Source: an uncultured Haemophilus sp. (GTDB lineage Bacteria; Pseudomonadota; Gammaproteobacteria; Enterobacterales; Pasteurellaceae). From it: DNA of 26,885 nt. The translations under genes and the position numbers were made by a program. Below are positions 21,410 through 26,885 of this stretch, piece after piece (the stretch's first letter is position 1; each line of letters starts with the position of its first letter). The stretch lies in the NCBI RefSeq assembly GCF_905207935.1, contig NZ_CAJLNI010000010.1, positions 1 to 26,885 on the forward strand, given 5' to 3'. Under the pieces are notes generated by a model. It did no database searches, was not told the DNA's origin, and was given only the letters and a program-made list of their open reading frames with translations.

Positions 21410-21814
21410 ATGAGTAAGCCTATCATTCAAGTTGCGGCAGGGATTATTCGTAATGAATTTGGGCAGCTATATTTGACCCAGCGCTTAGAAGGGCAAGATT
21501 TTGCGCAAGCATTAGAGTTTCCTGGCGGCAAAGTTGATGCAGGTGAAACCCCTGAAGAAGCCTTAAAAAGAGAATTGGAAGAAGAGATTGGCATTCATAT
21601 TTTAAATGCTGAGCTGTACGAACGTTTTCAATTTGAATATCCAACCAAAATTTTAGATTTTAGTTTTTATTTGGTCACTGAATGGATTGGCGAGCCGTTT
21701 GGTCGAGAAGGTCAGGAAGGTTTTTGGCTTGAACAAAGTGAGCTTGATGCAGGGCAATTCCCCCCAGCCAATTTAAAGCTGATTCAGCGTTTAGTGGCTG
21801 AGAGTGCTAAATAA
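21410..21814 (+). CDS. mutT: 8-oxo-dGTP diphosphatase
   Basis: MutT removes mutagenic 8-oxo-dGTP from the nucleotide pool. The 134-residue protein contains a perfect Nudix box, G-x5-E-x7-RE-U-x-EE-x-G-U, from Gly40 to Ile62, where the REL-E-EE core binds the metals. A good AAGGAA ribosome site precedes the ATG. The secM-secA-mutT order is the standard gamma-proteobacterial one. The next gene starts 22 bases after its stop. Confidence 0.95.
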   Translation: MSKPIIQVAAGIIRNEFGQLYLTQRLEGQDFAQALEFPGGKVDAGETPEEALKRELEEEIGIHILNAELYERFQFEYPTKILDFSFYLVTEWIGEPFGREGQEGFWLEQSELDAGQFPPANLKLIQRLVAESAK

Positions 21815-21836
21815 CATTTAATCAAATTTATTTATT

Positions 21837-23501
21837 ATGATTCCAAGTATTTTTCTGAGTTTATTTTTTATTGCGACGGTGATTTTTATCGTCAATTCGC
21901 ACTATCGTTGGACATATTTTTTTGCGATTGCATTATTCGTTTTATTGTTTAGCTCAATGTTTGCGATAACTGGTCAATGGCAACGCGGATTGAATTTTGC
22001 GTCCGTACTTTTTGTAGTGTTGATGCTATTCCATCGAATGAAAATTCATTACTACAAACAACCTTTACTCATTTCAGATTTTTGGCTCGTGACAGACTGG
22101 CGAAATTGGGAAACCCTTTTACATTATAAAGGGGCGATTTTCGGTGTATTAGGGCTATTAGGTCTATTGGGTTATGCTATCTTTGGTTGGTCAGATGTGG
22201 AAACTGCATCTACTGGATTCCGTGTATTTGCAGCAATACTTGCAGCGACGAGCTTTGGTTTAATGTGGCATTATTCTAAAGATCCGGATGCGACAAAAGT
22301 CTGGCTAGATTCATTGCCAGATGATGGTCGAGATGTATTCTTAAACCTCCCAATGTCTTGCCGTGGCGTATTCTTTAAAGTGCCAGAATTTGAAGGTAAT
22401 AGCCAAAAATTTAAAGAAAAAATGACCGCACTTTTAAGTGAAAAGGCAGAGAGCAAAACTGAAAGTGCAGAAAAGCCAGATATTGTGGTGTGTCTACAAG
22501 AATCAACTTTGAATCCCCATCAATTTGATTTTGATGCAGAAACCATTCCGCCATTTTCAATGTTTAATAAGCAGGAAGATACCGCATTTGTAAGTCCATT
22601 GCGCGTACATACGCTGGGTGGCGCAACGTGGAAATCTGAATTTGCTTTCCTTGCAGGGGTGCCTTCAACCGATTTTGGTGCTTTAGCAAGTGGGGTGTTT
22701 TATTCGGTTGTGCCACACTTACAGACGGGTTTTATTAAAAATCTTCGTGAGCAAGGCTATTTTTGTGTGGCATTATCGCCTTTTACGAAAGGTAACTACA
22801 ACGCAAAACCTGCCTATGACCACTTTGGTTTTGACTTGATGTTACAACCACAAGATTTAGGCTATCCGGCATCAATCAGCAAAAATCTCTGGCACATTAC
22901 CAGTGAAGAGATGATGTATTACACCAAGCTGATTCTGCAGAAACAGCATCCATCATTGGAAAATGTGAAACAGCCGATGTTTGTTTATGTGCTAACCATG
23001 AAAGAGCACGGCCCTTACAACACGAATATGCCAAACCATTTTAATTTGGCGAGTAAACGTTTAGGGGGAAAAGCGATTTCTTGCTTGAACGATTATATTG
23101 ATCGCATTGCTAGCCTCAATGAGGCAATCGAAGGTTTAAATGATTATTTAAAATCACGAGAAACACCTTATGTATTCGGTTATTTTGGTGATCATCAAGT
23201 CGCTTTTGATAATCAGCTTCCACCGAAAAAAGGTAATTTTGCAAATCCAGATTATGTGACTCAATTTGTAGTTAGAACTAATCGTAAGACTGACTTTGTT
23301 CAACAGCAAGATTTCTTAGATTTAGCCTTTGTTGGTGGCGTATTACTTGATGTGGCAGGTTTATCACCGAAAGATGACTTTATGCGAGCGAATATCGCTA
23401 TGCGTCAGTTAAGCCAAGGGAAGCTTGAAGATGCAGAGGATATGGATTTAGTGAATAGCTATCGAAATTATCTGTATCAAGATTTAAAAATTGCGCAATA
23501 A
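21837..23501 (+). CDS. Membrane phosphoethanolamine transferase-like protein (alkaline phosphatase superfamily)
   Basis: The 554-residue protein has hydrophobic N-terminal segments (about 4-20, 26-45, 52-66, 99-118, 128-144) and a soluble C-terminal domain (about 210-510) of the LtaS/EptA/sulfatase kind. Likely metal and catalytic residues are Glu222 (QEST), Thr264 as nucleophile (LGGATWKSEF), His391 (KEHGPY) and Asp452-His453 (GDHQ). Enzymes of this type move phosphoethanolamine or related groups to lipid A, core sugars or glycans in the periplasm. A role like H. influenzae Lpt6, which decorates heptose, is possible, but I cannot separate this from other members. There is no clear ribosome site, so translation may be coupled to mutT. 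One uptake signal is internal (22425-22433). Confidence 0.75.
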   Translation: MIPSIFLSLFFIATVIFIVNSHYRWTYFFAIALFVLLFSSMFAITGQWQRGLNFASVLFVVLMLFHRMKIHYYKQPLLISDFWLVTDWRNWETLLHYKGAIFGVLGLLGLLGYAIFGWSDVETASTGFRVFAAILAATSFGLMWHYSKDPDATKVWLDSLPDDGRDVFLNLPMSCRGVFFKVPEFEGNSQKFKEKMTALLSEKAESKTESAEKPDIVVCLQESTLNPHQFDFDAETIPPFSMFNKQEDTAFVSPLRVHTLGGATWKSEFAFLAGVPSTDFGALASGVFYSVVPHLQTGFIKNLREQGYFCVALSPFTKGNYNAKPAYDHFGFDLMLQPQDLGYPASISKNLWHITSEEMMYYTKLILQKQHPSLENVKQPMFVYVLTMKEHGPYNTNMPNHFNLASKRLGGKAISCLNDYIDRIASLNEAIEGLNDYLKSRETPYVFGYFGDHQVAFDNQLPPKKGNFANPDYVTQFVVRTNRKTDFVQQQDFLDLAFVGGVLLDVAGLSPKDDFMRANIAMRQLSQGKLEDAEDMDLVNSYRNYLYQDLKIAQ

Positions 23502-23502
23502 T

Positions 23503-23532
23503 AAAAAATCTCGGTTAACGCCGAGATTTTTT
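23503..23532. terminator. Two-way terminator between the transferase gene and holA
   Basis: AAAAAATCTCGG (23503-23514) pairs perfectly with CCGAGATTTTTT (23521-23532) around TTAACG. The A and T runs at the two sides make it a terminator in both directions. Its right arm overlaps the holA stop codon (complement of 23531-23533). Confidence 0.92.
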
Positions 23533-24568
23533 ATAAACAAATTTTAACCGATAGGTCTGCCAATTTTACCCACACGTCTTGACCATATTCTTGTTTGGTG
23601 ATGCGCTCAATATCGGCCAATTCTTGCAATATTTCAAAGAGCTTTTGATAGGTGAGTCGTTGTATCGCTGCCGTATAAAGATGACGACGACTCTGCCAAA
23701 TTTTGAGACGGTCAAAATCCGCTTTGAGTGCCTGTGTAGGCAAACTCGTGTTAAGAGATGGATTACGCAGCTGTGGTTTGGTTAATTCTAACAAGGTGAG
23801 TAGTTCACGCTGTAAAGTACGCAATAAAATGACAGGTTGCACATCTTCAGCTTGTAAACCACGCAAAATCCGTTTTGAGCGGTTTGCTTTGCCTGATAAC
23901 AATGCATCAATCCATTGGAAAGGGGTAAAGACAGAAGATTGCTCTACGACTGATTTAACGCGGTTATACGTGAGTTTGTGATCAGGATAAAGCAAATCTA
24001 AAAGCTGTAATGTTTGTTTTAATGCCAGTAGATTATTTTCATAGCTGTAGCAAAGTAGTTGAACGGCTTCCTCATCCGCTGATAACCCCATGTTTTTTGT
24101 ACGATGCTTCACCCAACGAGAAAGCTGTTCTGAACTCGGTGTTTGGCAGTTAACAATAACGGCTTGTGGCTCAAGTTGATTTGCCTGAATAAACCACTCT
24201 TGTTTTTCGGCTGATTTAGACAATTTAGGCAAGGTGAGGATAAGTAAGCTATCTTCATTTAATCCACTGATAAATTGCTGAAGGTTTTTCTGCAAAAGTG
24301 CGGTCAAATTTTCGGGTAAATTGAGAATGAAAATTTGCTTATTAAAGAAGAGCCCCATAGATTGGCTGGCCTCAATTAATGCAGACCAGTCAGTATTAGT
24401 ATCTATGGTGATTTGATTTTTTTCATCAAAACCTTGAAGAAGGGCGGCTTGATGAATGAGATCTTCACTTTCACTGAGTAACAGAGGGTCTGTCCCAACC
24501 AAAAAATAGACTTTCGCTAAATGGCTGTTCAGGTTAGAGGCCAGTTGCTCAGGAAAAATGCGGTTCAT
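23531..24568 (-). CDS. holA: DNA polymerase III delta subunit
   Basis: The delta subunit opens the beta clamp within the clamp-loader complex. The 345-residue protein (E. coli 343) begins MNRIFPEQLASNL and shows the family's VGTDPLLLSESEDLI start region, where delta contacts beta, then ITIDTNTDW.ALIEASQSMGLF and the RWVKHRTKNMGL middle part. The start ATG shares one base with the lptE stop (TAATG), so the two are translationally coupled. An uptake signal lies inside (24296-24304). The leuS-lptE-holA order is the usual one. Confidence 0.95.
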   Translation of the reverse strand: MNRIFPEQLASNLNSHLAKVYFLVGTDPLLLSESEDLIHQAALLQGFDEKNQITIDTNTDWSALIEASQSMGLFFNKQIFILNLPENLTALLQKNLQQFISGLNEDSLLILTLPKLSKSAEKQEWFIQANQLEPQAVIVNCQTPSSEQLSRWVKHRTKNMGLSADEEAVQLLCYSYENNLLALKQTLQLLDLLYPDHKLTYNRVKSVVEQSSVFTPFQWIDALLSGKANRSKRILRGLQAEDVQPVILLRTLQRELLTLLELTKPQLRNPSLNTSLPTQALKADFDRLKIWQSRRHLYTAAIQRLTYQKLFEILQELADIERITKQEYGQDVWVKLADLSVKICL

Positions 24569-25071
24569 TATTTTCCTTGAACTTGGTGTTGCAAGGCGGC
24601 CATTTTATTAATTAATTGGCGAGCCGCTTGTTCACGCATATCATTCCAAATCACATCACGTTCAGCTGATTTTGCTAATGCAGCACGTGAGTTATCAAAG
24701 AAAGTGCGGTTGATTTTTGCAGAGATTGGATAGGTTTCTCCGTTAGCCAAGCGTACACTTGCTTCAACATCAAGGGTTAATACTTTTTCTGCTTCTCGGC
24801 CTTGTTTAAAGACTGACGCCACTTTATCGCTTGAAGTCTGTTTATTTAAACGCAACACTGGCACACCTTGTTTTGCAGGAACAAGGTTTACGTTGTTGCT
24901 AAGCAGTTGCTTACGCATTGCCATTGACATTTCACTGTATGGGTCGCTGCTTTCAAGGGCCATTGTTTTTAATTCTGCAGGAACCGCAGCACCATTATCG
25001 AAGTGCCAACCACAAGCCGTTAAAAAGGCAGTTGCCCCAACAAAGCAGATCGTTTTGATTGATTTCATCAT
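24568..25071 (-). CDS. lptE: LPS-assembly lipoprotein LptE
   Basis: LptE is the outer-membrane lipoprotein that plugs and assists the LptD barrel in delivering lipopolysaccharide to the surface. The 167-residue protein has a signal peptide ending in the lipobox LTAC, with Cys20 as the lipidated residue, followed by the family's GWHFDNG. The Met-Met start leaves a choice of two ATGs. An uptake signal lies within (24702-24710) and another just upstream (25092-25100). It follows leuS by 87 bases and overlaps holA by one base. Confidence 0.93.
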   Translation of the reverse strand: MMKSIKTICFVGATAFLTACGWHFDNGAAVPAELKTMALESSDPYSEMSMAMRKQLLSNNVNLVPAKQGVPVLRLNKQTSSDKVASVFKQGREAEKVLTLDVEASVRLANGETYPISAKINRTFFDNSRAALAKSAERDVIWNDMREQAARQLINKMAALQHQVQGK

Positions 25072-25158
25072 AAAAATTACCTGTAAAATTCACCGCACTT
25101 TATTTTGTTTAAGAGTCGTTTATGCAACGCTTGGAATAAAATGCGGTTATTTTATGGA

Positions 25159-26885
25159 TTATTGCGGTTTAACCACCACATTTAACAATTTACCTGGTAC
25201 ATAAATCACTTTCACGATTTGTGTATTGTCAGTAAATTTCTTCACATTTTCATCTGCAAATGCAACAGTTTTCACGGTTTCTTCACCCGCATCAGCAGCA
25301 ACGGTGACTTTACCACGAACTTTACCGTTGACTTGAACCACGATAAGTTTTTCATCTTCGACCATCGCTGCTTCGTCAGCTTTCACCCATTCGGCATGAT
25401 CAATGTTACTTTCGTTGCCTAAGGCTTTCCATAATTCAAAGCAGATATGTGGTGTGATTGGATAAAGCATACGCACGACTGCGCTTAATGCTTCTGCCAT
25501 AACCGCACGATCTTGTTCACTTTCTAATGGCGCACGGGTTAATTTATTCATTAACTCCATTACTGCCGCGATAGCGGTATTGAAAGTCTGACGGCGACCA
25601 ATGTCATCGCTCACTTTCGCGATCGTTTTATGCACATCACGGCGAAGCGCTTTTTGGTCTGCAGAAAGTGCGGTCACATCTAAAGCGGTTTTTGCAGGAT
25701 TTTGACTGTATTCATACACCAAATTCCATACACGACCTAAGAAACGTTTTGCCCCTTCTACACCGGATTCTTGCCATTCAAGTGTCATTTCTGCAGGAGA
25801 TGCGAACATCATGAAGAGACGCACAGTATCTGCACCGTATTTTTCCACCATCTCTTGTGGGTCGATACCGTTGTTTTTGGATTTCGACATTTTGGTCATA
25901 CCGGTATGCACCAATTCACGGCCTTCCGGATCAGTGGCTTTGATGATACGACCTTTTTCATCACGCTCAAGGGTCACTTGCGTTGGGCTTACCCAAATAC
26001 GCTCGTTAGTCGGGCTGGTGTAGTAGAACGCATCCGCTAATACCATGCCTTGGCATAATAATTTTTGAGCTGGCTCATCGCTCGTTACGAAACCTGCATC
26101 ACGCAATAATTTGTGGAAGAAACGGAAGTAGAGCAAGTGCATTGTCGCGTGCTCGATACCACCGATATATTGATCCACCGGTAACCAGTAATTAGCTTCA
26201 TCTTTATCCAACATGCCTTCAGCATAGCTTGGTGAGGTGTAACGCGCGTAGTACCAAGACGATTCCATAAAGGTATCAAAGGTATCGGTTTCTTTTAATG
26301 CAGGTTCACCGTTGAAGGTGGTTTTTGCCCAGTTTGGATCCGCTTTAATTGGGCTTTTCACACCATCCATGACCACATCTTCCGGCAGAATAATCGGTAA
26401 ATCTTCGATTGGTGCCGGTACGGTTTCACCGTTTGCTAAGGTGAGCATTGGAATTGGTGCACCCCAATAACGTTGACGGGAAACGCCCCAGTCACGTAAA
26501 CGATAGTTAATTTGGCGTTTACCTACGCCTAATTTTTCTAATTTATCCGCGATACCGTTGAATGCGCCATTAAAGTCTAAACCATCAAACTCAGCTGAGT
26601 TAACTAATTTACCGTGTTCAACAAAAGCTTGTTTAGTTAAATCAATTTCTTCATCGGCAAGCGGTGCGATTACTTGTTTAATTGGCAAGCCATATTTTTG
26701 AGCAAATTCAAAGTCGCGTTGGTCATGTGCCGGAACCGCCATTACCGCGCCAGTACCGTAGTGCATTAACACAAAGTTAGCGACCCAAATCGGTAATTTT
26801 TCACCGGTTAATGGATGAATGGCGAATAATCCGGTTGCCATCCCTTTTTTCTCCATAGTGGCAAGGTCTGCTTCTGCCACTTTGG
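25159..26885 (-). CDS. leuS: Leucine--tRNA ligase, C-terminal ~575 residues (5' part outside window)
   Basis: LeuRS charges tRNA-Leu and proofreads mischarged products. The visible part starts in the CP1 editing domain with the AVPAHDQRDFEFA segment, whose Asp is part of the editing site, then holds the catalytic loop TKMSKSKN (near 25878-25895), the anticodon-binding helices and the C-terminal VNGKVRGKV module. The HIGH motif and start lie beyond the window end, so the ATG at 26880 is an internal Met. One uptake signal lies within (25666-25674). It heads the leuS-lptE-holA operon. Confidence 0.97.
   Translation of the reverse strand, partial: KVAEADLATMEKKGMATGLFAIHPLTGEKLPIWVANFVLMHYGTGAVMAVPAHDQRDFEFAQKYGLPIKQVIAPLADEEIDLTKQAFVEHGKLVNSAEFDGLDFNGAFNGIADKLEKLGVGKRQINYRLRDWGVSRQRYWGAPIPMLTLANGETVPAPIEDLPIILPEDVVMDGVKSPIKADPNWAKTTFNGEPALKETDTFDTFMESSWYYARYTSPSYAEGMLDKDEANYWLPVDQYIGGIEHATMHLLYFRFFHKLLRDAGFVTSDEPAQKLLCQGMVLADAFYYTSPTNERIWVSPTQVTLERDEKGRIIKATDPEGRELVHTGMTKMSKSKNNGIDPQEMVEKYGADTVRLFMMFASPAEMTLEWQESGVEGAKRFLGRVWNLVYEYSQNPAKTALDVTALSADQKALRRDVHKTIAKVSDDIGRRQTFNTAIAAVMELMNKLTRAPLESEQDRAVMAEALSAVVRMLYPITPHICFELWKALGNESNIDHAEWVKADEAAMVEDEKLIVVQVNGKVRGKVTVAADAGEETVKTVAFADENVKKFTDNTQIVKVIYVPGKLLNVVVKPQ

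Larger units (their letters stand above)
1863..25674. repeat. Canonical DNA-uptake signals (24 exact 9-mers in this span)
   Basis: AAGTGCGGT on the plus strand starts at 1863, 4661, 5920, 10887, 15077, 17492, 24296, 24702 and 25666. ACCGCACTT (minus strand) starts at 2664, 2938, 5402, 6103, 8011, 9485, 10904, 11683, 13185, 15154, 16135, 17954, 18486, 22425 and 25092. These are the signals by which Haemophilus-group competent cells take up their own DNA. They were found by eye, so a copy could have been missed. Longest gap: 18495-22424, covering secA and mutT. Confidence 0.9.

Noticed and set aside
26880..26882. ATG near the window end as the leuS start
   Set aside because: The residues after it are inside the LeuRS editing domain, and the HIGH-motif half of the enzyme is missing, so the real start lies outside the window.

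Overview
The window is chromosomal DNA of a Haemophilus-type member of the Pasteurellaceae. The strongest sign is 24 exact copies of the 9-base Haemophilus DNA-uptake signal (AAGTGCGGT or its complement), about one per 1.1 kb. Gene content agrees: Kdo kinase beside an OpsX-type heptosyltransferase, acpP next to a dcuB gene, and an aroK-aroB-dam cluster. The DNA is AT-rich with ordinary codon use. I cannot fix the species; a Haemophilus of the influenzae/haemolyticus/parainfluenzae group fits. I see no prophage, insertion sequence, CRISPR array or defence island. The novelty is in small elements and regulatory DNA.

Layout. 1-516: no gene, but a tandem repeat of about 120 bp, one copy interrupted by a 59-bp block of three mini-hairpins, with a third, inverted core copy before glyS. 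517-2627: glyS and its terminator. 2633-2781: a single-tRNA unit for tRNA-Ile2 (anticodon CAT). 2803-4661: divergent kdkA and opsX (lipooligosaccharide inner core). 4692-7994: AhpD-like protein facing an AraC regulator, then an ABC exporter. 8128-13076: yceD-rpmF-plsX-fabH-fabD-fabG-acpP, the fatty-acid/phospholipid initiation cluster. 13246-15069: an FNR-like promoter and a DcuB-type dicarboxylate transporter carrying an extra domain. 15194-17840: aroK-aroB-dam with a leader containing a terminator-like hairpin. 17842-18162: a DUF721/DciA-like gene, divergent from secM-secA-mutT and a membrane alkaline-phosphatase-superfamily (phosphoethanolamine-transferase-like) gene (18235-23501). 23503-26885: on the minus strand leuS (cut by the window end), lptE and holA.

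How the genes work together. Most are housekeeping: aminoacylation (glyS, leuS, tRNA-Ile2), envelope building (kdkA, opsX, lptE, the phosphoethanolamine-transferase candidate), acyl-chain initiation (plsX, fabHDG, acpP), aromatic synthesis (aroKB), methylation (dam), secretion (secM/secA) and replication (holA, dciA-like). The points most worth following are the short SecM-like arrest end (APIRAGP, three residues before the C-terminus) with a predicted helix over the secA ribosome binding site, the roughly 100-residue insertion in DcuB, operator-like inverted repeats before dcuB and yceD, and uptake signals that also serve as hairpin arms or sit directly after -10 boxes.
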